A DNA stretch of 53,931 nt from Pseudomonas tumuqii (GCF_013184545.1 NZ_JAAOJA010000018.1:1-53931), one strand, 5' to 3'; positions 36,383-46,023 are shown, counted from the stretch's first letter. Numbers and translations are program-made. The notes: generated by a model from the sequence alone, not told the origin.

Positions 36383-37666
36383 ATGATTACCCTCAAGCCC
36401 ACCCTGACTCTGCCGGCTGCCGGGCTGTCCGGCTTCGAAACACCGCTGACTGAAGAGGAGGCGGCCATTCAGGCCTCGGTACACCGCTTCGCCAAGGAAG
36501 TGTTGCGCCCGCTGGGGCGCGAACTGGATCGGATGAGCGCCGAGCAGGTCGCCGCGCCGGGATCGCCGTACTACTCGCTGTTCGCTGAGTTCGCCAAGCT
36601 GGGGTTGGACCCGGCACTGTTGGCGGAGCTACCGCCGGAGATGGCGGTGCGCATCGAATCCATGATCGGCGAGGAGCTGGGCTGGGGCGATTCAGGTCTC
36701 GCCGTGTCGCTCGGTTGCGCCGGCTTCCCGCTGCAGATGGCGGTGGCCGCCGGCAACGCCGAACTGATTGAGCTGTGCCAGGGCCGTATCGGTTGCTGGA
36801 TGGCGACCCAGCCCGATCGCGGCAGCGACAACCAGCTGCTCGATATCGCCCGCGACTGGCCTGCGGGCACGCCGGCCAATATCGGCAACCTGACTGCCAA
36901 GGTGGTCGGTGACGAGATCATCATCAACGGCCAGAGTTCGGCCTGGGTGTCCAATGGCGCGGTGGCGCAGGTGGCCTTCGGTCTGATGTGCGCCGACTAC
37001 GGTGACGGCTTCTACGCCAAAGACGGCCTGCCCAACGGTATCGCGGTGATAGTGCCGCTGGATATCAAGGGGGTCTCCAAGGGCAAGCCGCTGGAGAAGA
37101 TCGGCCAGCGTTCGCTGCCCCAGGGCGAAATCTACTTCGACGACGTGCGCGTGCCGCGGCGCTTCGCCATCGCCGAGAAGGACGGCTACTACGGTGCCGT
37201 CAGCTCCTCCTGGTCCTATGCCGGTACCCACATGAGCCAGGTCTTCACCGGCGTCGCCCGTGCCGCCTTCGAGCTGGCACTGCAGTACTGCCATGAGCGC
37301 CGGCAGGGCGGCCGCATGCTGATCGACCACCAGATGACCCGCCTGCGCCTGGGCGAAATGCTGCGCCGCGTCGAAACTGCCCGCGCCGTCGCCCGCCGCT
37401 CGCTGAGCTTCGCTCGGCTGTCGCCGCAGACCCATCCGTACGCCACCGCCTCGGCCAAGGTCACGGTTACCGAGGAGGCGCTGGCCGTGGTCCAGGAAGC
37501 CTTCCGCCTGTTCGGTGGCAACGGCACCACCCTCGAATACCCGATCGAGAAGCTGCTGCGCGACACCCAGTCCGCCCTGATCGAGGACGGCGAGAACCGC
37601 ATCCTGACCATGCGTCTTGGGCTGTTGGCCCAGCAGCTCTTCGCCGAAGGCTGGTCGCAGAACTGA
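36383..37666 (+). CDS. Acyl-CoA dehydrogenase
   Basis: 427 residues. N-terminal EEAAIQASVHRFAKEVLRPL is followed by the middle beta domain (about 140-260; WMATQPDRGSDNQL, IIINGQSSAWVSNGA) and the C-terminal helical domain with FRLFGGNGTTLEYPIEKLLR and SALIEDGENRILTM. The usual catalytic Glu position after the YxGT motif is not seen in that form; ALIEDGEN occupies the region, so the base may differ as in some non-standard dehydrogenases. The broken gene at 4895 is of the same type (FGGNGLTCEYPVEK). AGGAGG lies ten bases before ATG 36383. It is the first gene of the run. Confidence 0.9.
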   Translation: MITLKPTLTLPAAGLSGFETPLTEEEAAIQASVHRFAKEVLRPLGRELDRMSAEQVAAPGSPYYSLFAEFAKLGLDPALLAELPPEMAVRIESMIGEELGWGDSGLAVSLGCAGFPLQMAVAAGNAELIELCQGRIGCWMATQPDRGSDNQLLDIARDWPAGTPANIGNLTAKVVGDEIIINGQSSAWVSNGAVAQVAFGLMCADYGDGFYAKDGLPNGIAVIVPLDIKGVSKGKPLEKIGQRSLPQGEIYFDDVRVPRRFAIAEKDGYYGAVSSSWSYAGTHMSQVFTGVARAAFELALQYCHERRQGGRMLIDHQMTRLRLGEMLRRVETARAVARRSLSFARLSPQTHPYATASAKVTVTEEALAVVQEAFRLFGGNGTTLEYPIEKLLRDTQSALIEDGENRILTMRLGLLAQQLFAEGWSQN

Positions 37667-37715
37667 TCCACCCACTCCACCAGACACCATCCAAGAACAA
37701 AACGAGGTACTCGAA

Positions 37716-38846
37716 ATGGCCAAATATCCTGTCGTTGTCTATGGCGCCAGTGGCTACACCGGCATGCTGATCATGGATTGGCTGATCGACCAGGGCATTC
37801 CCTTCACTGCCGTGGCGCGCAATGCGGCTCGCGCCAAAGAGATGATGGCGCAACGCGTCGTGAATCTGGAGTCGGCCACCTATGAACTGGTCGAGTGCCC
37901 GCACGAGGTTGAAGCCCTGATCAAGGTGTTCAAGGGTGCCCGCGTTGTCTGCAGCACGGTCGGCCCGTTCGCCAACTTTGGCCTGGTTACTGTCGAGGCA
38001 GCGCTGAAAGCCGGCTGCCACTACCTGGATCCGGCCGGCGAGCAGCAGCATATCCGTGCCCTGCGCGATCAGTTCGGTGAGCAGTTCCGTCAGGCCGGTC
38101 TGTTGCTGTCGTCTTCTGTGGCCTACATGTACACCTTCGCCGAGATCGCGGCCGAGCTGGCTCTGGAAACTCAGGGCATCGATGCCCTGGAAACCGCCAC
38201 CCTGACCCGCGGCCCCCGTGGTGGAGCGGGTGTATCCGTGGGGTCTGCGGCGACCATTTTCGAAACCTATCGCCAGGAGTCCAATTACCTGTGGGAGAAC
38301 AGCCTGGTTCCGCACGACCCGCGTGCCAGCTTCAATGTCGTGTCGCCTGACTTCCTGCAATCGGTGTTCTGTCTGCCCTGGGGCGGTACCTCGCTGCCTG
38401 TCTACTTCGAGAATGATGCGCGTGTGCGTAGCTGCATCTCTTGCGTGGGTTTCTACGACAACAATGTGATGCAAACCGTGCATGGGCTGGGCGAGAAGTG
38501 GGAGGCCGAGTACAAGCACCTGCCGAGGGAACAGCAGGATGCGGTGATCCAGAGTCTGGTGGATTCCACCACCCCGGTCATGCCTCCGCGTGAGCGCGGC
38601 AACCTCCAACGCAGTGTCGACTTTGCCATCGGCCGCGGCCGACTGGCAGCTGTGCGTGCCACCGTACATGGCATCACGCCTTACATTGCCACCGGTGCCC
38701 TGCACGCTGCTGCAGTGGTCAAGCTGTTGGACAACGACGTCGCCAAAGTCGGCTTCGCCTCGTCGTCCAAGGCCTTCGGCCACCGCTACATGCTCGGCTT
38801 CCTCGAGCAGCGTGGCCTGGCCCGCGCAACCATCACCCAACTGTGA
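37716..38846 (+). CDS. Saccharopine-dehydrogenase-like NAD(P)-binding protein
   Basis: 376 residues. The N-terminal Rossmann fold has VVVYGASGYTGM (GxxGxxG type), and VVCSTVGPFANFG with CHYLDPAGEQ typify the saccharopine dehydrogenase/trans-acting enoyl reductase group (PF03435). No lysine pathway genes are near. Homologues act on lipids, for example enoyl reductases of mycobacterial lipids, and similar proteins sit in steroid or fatty acid clusters. I infer reduction of an unsaturated or keto intermediate in this pathway. GAGG lies nine bases before ATG 37716. It is 49 bases after the dehydrogenase and 10 before the synthetase. Confidence 0.85.
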   Translation: MAKYPVVVYGASGYTGMLIMDWLIDQGIPFTAVARNAARAKEMMAQRVVNLESATYELVECPHEVEALIKVFKGARVVCSTVGPFANFGLVTVEAALKAGCHYLDPAGEQQHIRALRDQFGEQFRQAGLLLSSSVAYMYTFAEIAAELALETQGIDALETATLTRGPRGGAGVSVGSAATIFETYRQESNYLWENSLVPHDPRASFNVVSPDFLQSVFCLPWGGTSLPVYFENDARVRSCISCVGFYDNNVMQTVHGLGEKWEAEYKHLPREQQDAVIQSLVDSTTPVMPPRERGNLQRSVDFAIGRGRLAAVRATVHGITPYIATGALHAAAVVKLLDNDVAKVGFASSSKAFGHRYMLGFLEQRGLARATITQL

Positions 38847-38856
38847 AGTGACCAAG

Positions 38857-40416
38857 ATGGCAATCATTGATTTCTTCGACCGCGGCTGGCGGATCAATCC
38901 GCGCGGTGCCGCCTATATTCAGGACGGTGCGGTCACCAGCTTTACCGAGGCGGGGGAAATGTCCTGCCGCATCGCCAACGCATTGCTGGCGAAGGGATTC
39001 GCGTCCGGGACCAAGGGTGCAGTCTGGGCGGCCAACGATGTGACTGCCTGGCTCTGTGCGTTGGGCCTGTGGCGCGCAAACCTGTGCTGGATCCCGGTGG
39101 GCGCGCGCAACGCGCCCGAGGAAAACCGCTATGTGCTGGACACCTTCGACTGCGAGGTACTGTTCTTCCAGCGCGAGTTTGCCGAGGTGCTTGCCGCCCT
39201 GCGCCCGCAATTACCGAAGATCCGCCAATGGGTCTGCATCGACGGCGAGGTGGAGGGTGCAGAGTCGCTGCAAGGCTTCGTTGCCGGGCTGCCGGTTACC
39301 GATCCACGGGTGATCGTCGATCCGGACGACGTGATCTGGCTCGGTCCCACCGGCGGCACCACGGGCCTGCCCAAGGGCGTGATGAATACCCACCGCAGCG
39401 TGCAGACCAGCTTCGCGCACGTCATGATCAACATGGTGTATCCGGCGGGCGTCAAGCCGGTCAACCTGGCCGCGGCACCGATGACCCATACCGCCGGCCT
39501 GCTGTCCATGCCCTGCACGGCCAGGGGCGGCACCGTGGTGGTGATCACCAAGCCGGAGCCGCAGCTGCTGCTGGCCGCCATTCCCACCTACAGGGTGACG
39601 GAGTTTTTCCTGCCGCCGACCGTTATCTATCGGCTGCTGGACATTCCTGATCTGAACAAGAAGGTCGACTTCTCCTCGCTGCGCTACTTCCTCTACGGTG
39701 CCGCGCCAATGTCGGTGGAGAAGCTGCGTCAGGCGATCGAGGTGTTCGGGCCGATCATGATGGAAGGCTATGGGCAAACCGAGGCACCTGGGGCCATCGC
39801 CCATCTAACGCCGGGAGAGCACTTCATCGACGGTGAAGTGGCCAGTGATGAGCGGCTGTCCTCCGTCGGCCGGCCCAACCCGCTGATCCGGGTCGAGATC
39901 ATGAACGACGACAACCAGGTTCTCGCCCAGGGTGAAACCGGCGAGATCTGCGTGCGCGGCGACCTGATCATGAAGGGCTACTACAAGGACCCGCAGAAGA
40001 CTGCCGAGACCATCATCGACGGTTATCTGCACACCGGCGACATCGGTCACCTCGATGCCGATGGCTACCTGCATATCACCGACCGCAAGAAGGACATGAT
40101 CATCTCGGGCGGCTTCAACGTCTATCCGAGCGAGGTCGAGCAAGTGCTCTGGGGCCATCCCGCGGTGCGCGACTGCGCGGTGATCGGCGTGCCGGACGAG
40201 AAGTGGGGCGAGGCGGTCAAGGCGGTCATCGAGCTGAACGAGGGCCAGAGCATCGACGTCGAGGTGCTGATTGCCCTGTGCAAGGACACGCTGGGCTCGG
40301 TGAAGGCACCGAAATCGATCGACGTCGTCGAGTCCCTGCCCCGTAGCCCTGTGGGCAAGGTGCTGAAGAAGGACCTGCGTGCCCGCTACTGGCAAGGTGC
40401 CAGCCGGCAAATCTGA
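38857..40416 (+). CDS. Acyl-CoA synthetase (AMP-forming)
   Basis: 519 residues of the ANL adenylating family. The phosphate loop is GPTGGTTGLPKGVMNTHRS, then YGQTEAPG (A5), GYYKDP, LHTGDIGH (A7), ISGGFNVYPSEVE (A8 hinge) and PRSPVGKVLKKDLR with the catalytic Lys (A10). It activates a carboxylic acid to its CoA thioester with ATP, the entry step for the enzymes around it. Substrate choice cannot be read reliably. The start is at MAIIDFFDRGW. Confidence 0.95.
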   Translation: MAIIDFFDRGWRINPRGAAYIQDGAVTSFTEAGEMSCRIANALLAKGFASGTKGAVWAANDVTAWLCALGLWRANLCWIPVGARNAPEENRYVLDTFDCEVLFFQREFAEVLAALRPQLPKIRQWVCIDGEVEGAESLQGFVAGLPVTDPRVIVDPDDVIWLGPTGGTTGLPKGVMNTHRSVQTSFAHVMINMVYPAGVKPVNLAAAPMTHTAGLLSMPCTARGGTVVVITKPEPQLLLAAIPTYRVTEFFLPPTVIYRLLDIPDLNKKVDFSSLRYFLYGAAPMSVEKLRQAIEVFGPIMMEGYGQTEAPGAIAHLTPGEHFIDGEVASDERLSSVGRPNPLIRVEIMNDDNQVLAQGETGEICVRGDLIMKGYYKDPQKTAETIIDGYLHTGDIGHLDADGYLHITDRKKDMIISGGFNVYPSEVEQVLWGHPAVRDCAVIGVPDEKWGEAVKAVIELNEGQSIDVEVLIALCKDTLGSVKAPKSIDVVESLPRSPVGKVLKKDLRARYWQGASRQI

Positions 40417-40433
40417 AGTCGAGGAGTATTCTG

Positions 40434-41672
40434 ATGGAATCCATCTATATTGCCGGCATTGCGATGACCGAGTTCGGTCGTCATCCGGATCGCAGCCTCC
40501 AGGATCTGGCCCTGGAGGCGCTCAACGGCGCGCTGGCGGATGCCGGTGCCCAGCGCGCCGATATCGGCGCGGTTTTCTATGCCGGCATCACCAACGGCGC
40601 GCTGCAGGGCCAGCTGTCCATTCCGGGGCAGGTGATCATGAGCAAGATCGGCATCGAAGGGGTGCCGGCCTACAACGTCGAGAACGCCTGCGCCTCGGGT
40701 AGCACCGCGGTGCACCTGGCGGTGCAGAGCCTGCGCGCCGGTGCCACCGATGTCGCACTGGCCCTGGGCTGCGAAAAGATGGTGGTAGCCGACAAGGCGA
40801 AGTCCTTTGCCCTGTTCGAGGCCGGTTGGGACGTCGCCCGCGCCGAGGAAAACTTCGCCACCCTGTCGAAGATGGGCGATGGCATCGTTGCGCCGCCCGG
40901 CTCGGAGTCTGATCGTCCGTACAGTCGTTTCATGTCCATCTACGCAGGCTTCTGCCGCTGGCACATGAAGACCTACGGCACCACCCAGCGGCAGATCGCG
41001 GCGGTGTGCGCGAAGAACCACAACCACTCGGTGCACAACCCCTATTCGCAGTTCCGCAAGCCTTTCACCATCGAAGAAGTGCTGGCGGCACCGCCGATCA
41101 CCTATCCGATCACCCTGCCGATGTGCGCCCCCATGACCGACGGTGCCGCCGCGGCGATCATCTGCACCGAGGCGGGCCTCAAGCGCATCGGTGCCGATCC
41201 CAAGCGCTGCGTGCGCATCGCCGCCAGCGTGATTCGCAGCTTCACCCTGCGCAGCATGGATGAGACGGACAAGCACGTCAGCCATCTGGCCGCGCTGCAG
41301 GCCTACGAGATAGCCGGCCTCGGCCCGCAGGACATGCATGTCGCCGAGGTCCACGACGCCTCGGCCATGGGCGAGATCATCCAGGCGGAAAACCTCGGCC
41401 TGGCACCGATGGGGTTGGGCGGTGTGTGCGCCGAGCGCGGTGATTTCACCGTGGGCGGGCGGATTCCGATCAACCCTTCCGGCGGCCTGGAATCCAAGGG
41501 CCACCCACTCGGTGCGACCGGTATCGGCCAGCTCTTCGAGCTGACCACCCAGTTGCGCGGCGAAGCCGGGGCCCGCCAGGTCGAGGGCGCGCGCCATGCG
41601 ATCCAGGAGAATGGTGGTGGTCTGATCGGCGTCGAGGAAGGTGCCGTGGCCGTTCACATTCTGAGCCGATAG
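40434..41672 (+). CDS. SCPx-type thiolase (lipid-transfer thiolase)
   Basis: 412 residues. Cys86 lies in YNVENACASGSTAVH, a His in VAEVHDASAMGE, and the end motif is GGLESKGHPLGATG. This is the thiolase branch shared by SCPx and by the enzymes that cleave steroid side chains or other branched 3-ketoacyl-CoAs. Many of these need a small DUF35 partner; none is adjacent. GAGGAG lies nine bases before ATG 40434, just after the synthetase stop. It probably performs the carbon-carbon cleavage of this pathway. Confidence 0.93.
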   Translation: MESIYIAGIAMTEFGRHPDRSLQDLALEALNGALADAGAQRADIGAVFYAGITNGALQGQLSIPGQVIMSKIGIEGVPAYNVENACASGSTAVHLAVQSLRAGATDVALALGCEKMVVADKAKSFALFEAGWDVARAEENFATLSKMGDGIVAPPGSESDRPYSRFMSIYAGFCRWHMKTYGTTQRQIAAVCAKNHNHSVHNPYSQFRKPFTIEEVLAAPPITYPITLPMCAPMTDGAAAAIICTEAGLKRIGADPKRCVRIAASVIRSFTLRSMDETDKHVSHLAALQAYEIAGLGPQDMHVAEVHDASAMGEIIQAENLGLAPMGLGGVCAERGDFTVGGRIPINPSGGLESKGHPLGATGIGQLFELTTQLRGEAGARQVEGARHAIQENGGGLIGVEEGAVAVHILSR

Positions 41673-41683
41673 GAGCACTTGCC

Positions 41684-43051
41684 ATGCCAGCATTCCGTCG
41701 CGGCACGAAGAACAGGACCAGCAGTGAAGTCGGGCAATTTCGTCGCCACGGCGGCTGGCTGGATAAGCCGGCTGACCTGCAGCCGGAGCTGGAGAGCGAT
41801 GTCAGCGCCGATGTGATAGTGGTCGGTGCCGGCTTCGCCGGCTTGTCCACCGCGTTGGAGCTGACGGCTCTCGGTGCCAAGGTGATAGTGCTCGAGCAGG
41901 AATTTGCCGGGTTCGGTGCCAGTGGGCGCAATGCCGGCTACCTCGGTGGCAGCCTGGGAATCGAATTCGAGTTCTTCCTCAAGCGTGTCGGCATCGAACA
42001 GGCGAGGAAGATCGTCAGCTTCTACGACGAGGGCGTCAGCTACGTGGAGCGTAGGCTCGACGAGCTCGGCATCGACTGCGACTACAACCGCTCGGGCAAC
42101 ATCCGCGTGGCTGTGCATCCCTCGCAGGAGAAGAAAATCCGCAAGGCCATGCAGCTCGGCCTCGAGCTTGGCTCCCAGACGCAGTTCCTGGACCCTGCCG
42201 AGATGCGCGCGCGCGGAATACCGCCGGCGTTTCTGTTCGGTTATGCCCAGCAGCATGGCGGCACCCTGGACCCTGGCAAGTATGTGCTGGGACTGCGTCG
42301 CGCGGCGCTCCAGGCCGGCGTGAAGCTGTACGAGAACACGCCGCTGATGTCGTACAGCGAAGGACAGACCATCCGCTGCATGACCCGGCGGGGCTTTGCC
42401 AGCGCGCCATTTCTGGTGCTCGCCACCAACGCCTATACCCCGCAGCTCGGCCTGCTCAAGGACAAGGTTGTGCCGCTGCGCGTCTCGGCGATCGAGACCG
42501 AGCCGCTTTCCCCGGCTCAGCTGGCGACGCTGGGGTGGCCGGGAAGGGAAGGCCTGATCACCGCGCACTGGACGATGGAGAGCCATCGCCTGACGGCCCG
42601 CAACTCGCTGGTGATCACGACCAAACGACTCGACTATGCCTATGGCGCGCAGACGCCGAATAAGCCGGACCAGGCCGCTTATCGCGCCCTGGCCACGGCG
42701 CTGGACGAGCGCTTTCCAACCCTGCGCGGGCTGGGTATCCGCTCGACCTGGAGTGGCTACGTCAGCATGGCCTACGACGCTTTGCCGGTGGTTGGCGAGA
42801 CCGGCACCCACAACAACGTGCTGTATACCGCCGGCTGTTCGGGGCATGGCGTCGCCAGCCAATCGCTGATGGGGCAGCTACTCGCCGAGCGGATTGGCGG
42901 CATCGAGCATCCGCTGCTGGCCGCGTTGCGCCACAAGACGCCGTCCACGCTGCCCGAACCCCTGCAGTGGTGCGCCGTCAAGCTCGCCCTCGGGGCGGCA
43001 AACCGGATGGACGGATGGACGAACAGTAGGGTGCGTCGCGCCGCGGATTGA
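41684..43051 (+). CDS. FAD-dependent oxidoreductase of the DAO (PuuB-like) family
   Basis: 455 residues. The FAD-binding motif DVIVVGAGFAGLSTALEL (glycines 48, 50, 53) and FGASGRNAGYLGG resemble gamma-glutamylputrescine oxidase and related amine or amino acid oxidases. GYAQQHGGTLDPGKYVLGL and a C-terminal YTAGCSGHGVASQSLMGQLL complete the fold. No signal peptide is seen, so it is cytoplasmic. It probably oxidises a C-N bond of an amine or N-substituted acid. GGAG lies eight bases before ATG 41684. With the amine oxidase at 43843 it suggests a nitrogen-containing substrate. Confidence 0.9.
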   Translation: MPAFRRGTKNRTSSEVGQFRRHGGWLDKPADLQPELESDVSADVIVVGAGFAGLSTALELTALGAKVIVLEQEFAGFGASGRNAGYLGGSLGIEFEFFLKRVGIEQARKIVSFYDEGVSYVERRLDELGIDCDYNRSGNIRVAVHPSQEKKIRKAMQLGLELGSQTQFLDPAEMRARGIPPAFLFGYAQQHGGTLDPGKYVLGLRRAALQAGVKLYENTPLMSYSEGQTIRCMTRRGFASAPFLVLATNAYTPQLGLLKDKVVPLRVSAIETEPLSPAQLATLGWPGREGLITAHWTMESHRLTARNSLVITTKRLDYAYGAQTPNKPDQAAYRALATALDERFPTLRGLGIRSTWSGYVSMAYDALPVVGETGTHNNVLYTAGCSGHGVASQSLMGQLLAERIGGIEHPLLAALRHKTPSTLPEPLQWCAVKLALGAANRMDGWTNSRVRRAAD

Positions 43052-43098
43052 GCGACAGGTGCCGTCCAACTTCGATCATTTCTTTGGAACCTGAATAT

Positions 43099-43821
43099 AT
43101 GAATGCCAACTCGAAAGAGGTCGTGCAGCTCACGGCCTGGGCCGCAATCCTGGGTGGGATCTTCGCCTATCTAAATGTCGCCTTTATGTTGCTGGTCACC
43201 CAGGGCGATATGAATCTGTCCCTGCAAGGTGCCTACATGTTGACCGCGTCGGCGCAGGTGCGTGAGTTCTTCCGCTGGTCGATGCTGGCGGACGTCCTCG
43301 GCTTCTATCTGCCGCTGCTGATCATCGGCGGTTACTTCTGGGCCAGTTTCCGCGACAGGGCAGGAGCCCTGGGGGACATGGCGGTCCTGGCCATCGTTGT
43401 CTACGTCATCCTGGGGGTTGCCGGTGCCAGCCTGCAGTTGGCGGTGCTCAACCCGCTCGCCAGCCTGCATGCCGAAGGGGGTGACGCCGCAAAGGCCGCC
43501 GCCGAAGCCGCCTGGACCAGCATCGCCACCGGCAGTCAGAAGGGCCTGTGGTGGTGCGAGGGACCCGTCGTGCTGTTCTGGGGCCTGATCGTTGGCAAGC
43601 AGCTCAAGGAAGCAGGCTGGGGCAAATCCATCCTGTGGCCGTTGAGCATCGTCGGCTGGTGTTTCGGGCTGTTCTTCGTCTCCGGCTTTTTTCAGAGCCT
43701 GGCGGTGCTGACCAATCTGCTGCTGGTCGTGGTCGTCCTGATATTTCCCCTGTGGCTGATGATGTTCGGCGCGCAACTGCTGCGTGGGCCGAAATTCCTG
43801 CTGGCCAACCAACTTCCCTAA
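43099..43821 (+). CDS. Six-helix membrane protein of unknown function
   Basis: 240 residues from ATG 43099 (MNANSKEVVQL). Six hydrophobic helices are visible at about 9-34, 56-82, 98-122, 155-175, 180-205 and 208-232. They include FYLPLLIIGGYFW and GLWWCEGPVVLFWGLIVGKQ. I recognise no family motif. It sits between two flavin oxidoreductases and upstream of a cytochrome c gene, so roles in electron transfer to the quinone pool or in substrate transport are both possible. The start is chosen because the protein-like sequence begins there; the ribosome binding site is weak. Confidence 0.75.
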   Translation: MNANSKEVVQLTAWAAILGGIFAYLNVAFMLLVTQGDMNLSLQGAYMLTASAQVREFFRWSMLADVLGFYLPLLIIGGYFWASFRDRAGALGDMAVLAIVVYVILGVAGASLQLAVLNPLASLHAEGGDAAKAAAEAAWTSIATGSQKGLWWCEGPVVLFWGLIVGKQLKEAGWGKSILWPLSIVGWCFGLFFVSGFFQSLAVLTNLLLVVVVLIFPLWLMMFGAQLLRGPKFLLANQLP

Positions 43822-43842
43822 CAACTACGAGAGGCGCTCAGC

Positions 43843-45321
43843 ATGTCCAAGAAGCCCAGCGTTGAAACCAGCCTTGATTCGAGGCGCAGGCAATTGTTGA
43901 AACTCGCAGGTGCCACTGTGGCTGTTGGCGGCCTCGGCCTGAAAGTGGGGCTGGCCAATGCCAGTGAAGACCCCGACCAGGCGAGCGGCGTTGTCGATGT
44001 GGCCATCATCGGCGGTGGTCTGGCCGGCCTGACCGCCGCCCGGGATCTGCAGTTGGCTGGTAACCAGTCCTTCGTGGTCTTGGAGGCCAGGGACAGGGTC
44101 GGCGGGCGAACCCTCAACTACGAGCTGGGAGACGGAAATGTTTCGGAGGTCGGAGGGCAATGGATCGGGCCGGGCCAGACTGCCGTGGAGGATCTCGCGC
44201 GGCAGCTGGAAGTAGGCACCTTCCCGCAATTCCACGAAGGGCGCACGGTCATCATGGGCGGGGAGGGACGGCTGGAGATCGATCTCGAGGGCACCTTCGG
44301 CACTGACATGAGCGTCGCGCACAAGCTGAGCGAGATGTCCCGTGATGTGCCTTCGGGGGCACCCTGGAAATCGCCGAAGGCTGCAGAGTGGGACAAGCTC
44401 TCGGTCGGCGACTGGCTGGCCACGCAAAACATCAAACCCGAGGAACGATCGGGCTGGGATGCCGCCCTGACACTTACCGGTGGGGCAAGCCCGGCCAAAA
44501 TGGGGCTGCTGCATTATCTGTCCATGATCAATTCGGCGAACTGCGACTACGAGAAGCTCGATTCGATCAAGGACAGCGCCCAAGGCACTCGCTTCGTCGG
44601 CGGCTCGCAGGTTCTTAGCAGCAAGATGGCCGAGCAACTGGCTGACAAGCTGCGCTTGCAGTGCCCGGTGCGCAAAATTTCCGGCTGGGATGGCGAGATC
44701 GTCACGCTGCACACGGACCAGGGACTGGTGCGTGCGCGTCAGGTCATCGTGGCCATCCATCCCGCGCTGTGCAACCAGGTGCAGTTCGAGCCGGCTCTGC
44801 CAGCGGCCCGTGCCGCGCTACAACGTGCCTGGCCCGCACACTCGCCGGCGCGCAAGACGGCCATGGTATATGCCCGCCCGTTCTGGCGGGAAAAAGGACT
44901 TAACGGGCACATCTTTCAAATGAACGGCCCGGTTATCTGGGCCTGGGACAACTCGCCGCCCAATGGCGAGGTGGGCATCATCAATGCCTTTATCTCCAAC
45001 GCCAACCTGTCCTCCGATCCCGCAACGGCGAAGCAGAGGCTCATGGAGCTCTACGCGCGCGCCTGGGGCGACCAAGCGCTGCAGCCGGTGGCCTACCACG
45101 ACCAGGACTGGGGGCGCGACGATCCCTGGTCGCTCACCTGCGTCTCGGCTATCCCCCCGGGATTCTGGACCACCCATGGCGAGGCCCTGCGGCCCCCCTG
45201 CGGCAAGCTGATCTGGTCCGGTACCGAAACCGCCGACATCTGGGCTGGCTACATGGACGGTGCCGTGCGCTCGGGGCACCAGAGTGCTCTGCAGGCGCTC
45301 AACGCCCTGCGTCGGGCATAG
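43843..45321 (+). CDS. Flavin amine oxidase/dehydrogenase with Tat-like signal (NicA2-like)
   Basis: 492 residues of the flavin monoamine oxidase family. A twin-arginine-like N-terminus (LDSRRRQLLKLAG, Arg14-Arg15, then a hydrophobic stretch) predicts export to the periplasm. The FAD motif is VAIIGGGLAGLTAARDL and the second motif LEARDRVGGRTLN. The C-terminal FAD region reads WSGTETADIWAGYMDGAVRS. It is next to a diheme cytochrome c gene. P. putida NicA2 is a Tat-exported flavin amine oxidase that passes electrons to cytochrome CycN instead of oxygen. By analogy this enzyme may be a cytochrome-dependent amine dehydrogenase. GAGAGG lies upstream. Confidence 0.9.
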   Translation: MSKKPSVETSLDSRRRQLLKLAGATVAVGGLGLKVGLANASEDPDQASGVVDVAIIGGGLAGLTAARDLQLAGNQSFVVLEARDRVGGRTLNYELGDGNVSEVGGQWIGPGQTAVEDLARQLEVGTFPQFHEGRTVIMGGEGRLEIDLEGTFGTDMSVAHKLSEMSRDVPSGAPWKSPKAAEWDKLSVGDWLATQNIKPEERSGWDAALTLTGGASPAKMGLLHYLSMINSANCDYEKLDSIKDSAQGTRFVGGSQVLSSKMAEQLADKLRLQCPVRKISGWDGEIVTLHTDQGLVRARQVIVAIHPALCNQVQFEPALPAARAALQRAWPAHSPARKTAMVYARPFWREKGLNGHIFQMNGPVIWAWDNSPPNGEVGIINAFISNANLSSDPATAKQRLMELYARAWGDQALQPVAYHDQDWGRDDPWSLTCVSAIPPGFWTTHGEALRPPCGKLIWSGTETADIWAGYMDGAVRSGHQSALQALNALRRA

Positions 45322-45332
45322 GAGGCGAGAAG

Positions 45333-45989
45333 ATGAAGAAATTGATAGTACTGGGTGTCGTTACCGTCGTTGCGGTGCTGCTGGCGGTTTACGGCCGCGA
45401 TGGTCTCGATCTCTATCGCCTGATGGGCCATATCGAGACCTCCAGCGAGGCCAAGCAGACCGATGGCGGGCCGTGGCCACGCCTGAGCGACGCCTGTATC
45501 GGTTGCCATGGTGCCCAAGGGCACTCGCAACACCAGGGTTATCCGACCCTGGCGGGCCAGCCGGCGTCTTACCTGGCGGCTCAGCTCAAGCGCTTCGCCA
45601 GTGGCGAACGGGCCAACCCGAACATGGGCCCCCTTGCGATGAGTCTGTCCGAGGCCGAGATCGAGCAGCTGTCGGAGTATTTCGCCAAGCAATCTGCCAC
45701 GGAAAACCGCTCCTTCAAGCCTGATCCCGCGCTGCGGGAAAAGGGCGAGAAGCTGGCGGCGAACGGCGGCTGCGCCGCCTGTCATGGCGAAGGCTTGCTG
45801 GGTCATGACCAGTTCCCGCGTCTGGCGGGGCAGGGGCACGACTACCTGCTGGCGCAGCTGGATGCCTTTGCCCAGGGGCGACGCCAGGACCCGACCGGCG
45901 CTATGGCGGCGATCAGCGCGAGCTTATCCGAGGGCGATCGGCAGGCACTGGCCCACTACCTCGCAGCGCTTCCCCCGGTGGTGAAGTGA
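45333..45989 (+). CDS. Diheme cytochrome c (c4-like)
   Basis: 218 residues. An uncleaved anchor or signal sequence (LIVLGVVTVVAVLLAVYG) is followed by two class I heme domains with CIGCH (Cys55, Cys58, His59) and CAACH (Cys147, Cys150, His151). Candidate axial Met residues are in NMGPLAMS and TGAMAAIS. The two-domain layout is that of cytochrome c4. It lies 11 bases after the amine oxidase stop and probably accepts its electrons in the periplasm, passing them to a terminal oxidase. GGAGG lies upstream of ATG 45333. Confidence 0.93.
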   Translation: MKKLIVLGVVTVVAVLLAVYGRDGLDLYRLMGHIETSSEAKQTDGGPWPRLSDACIGCHGAQGHSQHQGYPTLAGQPASYLAAQLKRFASGERANPNMGPLAMSLSEAEIEQLSEYFAKQSATENRSFKPDPALREKGEKLAANGGCAACHGEGLLGHDQFPRLAGQGHDYLLAQLDAFAQGRRQDPTGAMAAISASLSEGDRQALAHYLAALPPVVK

Positions 45990-46023
45990 TCCATCGATTC
46001 AGTATTTGATAGAGGCTATTGCT

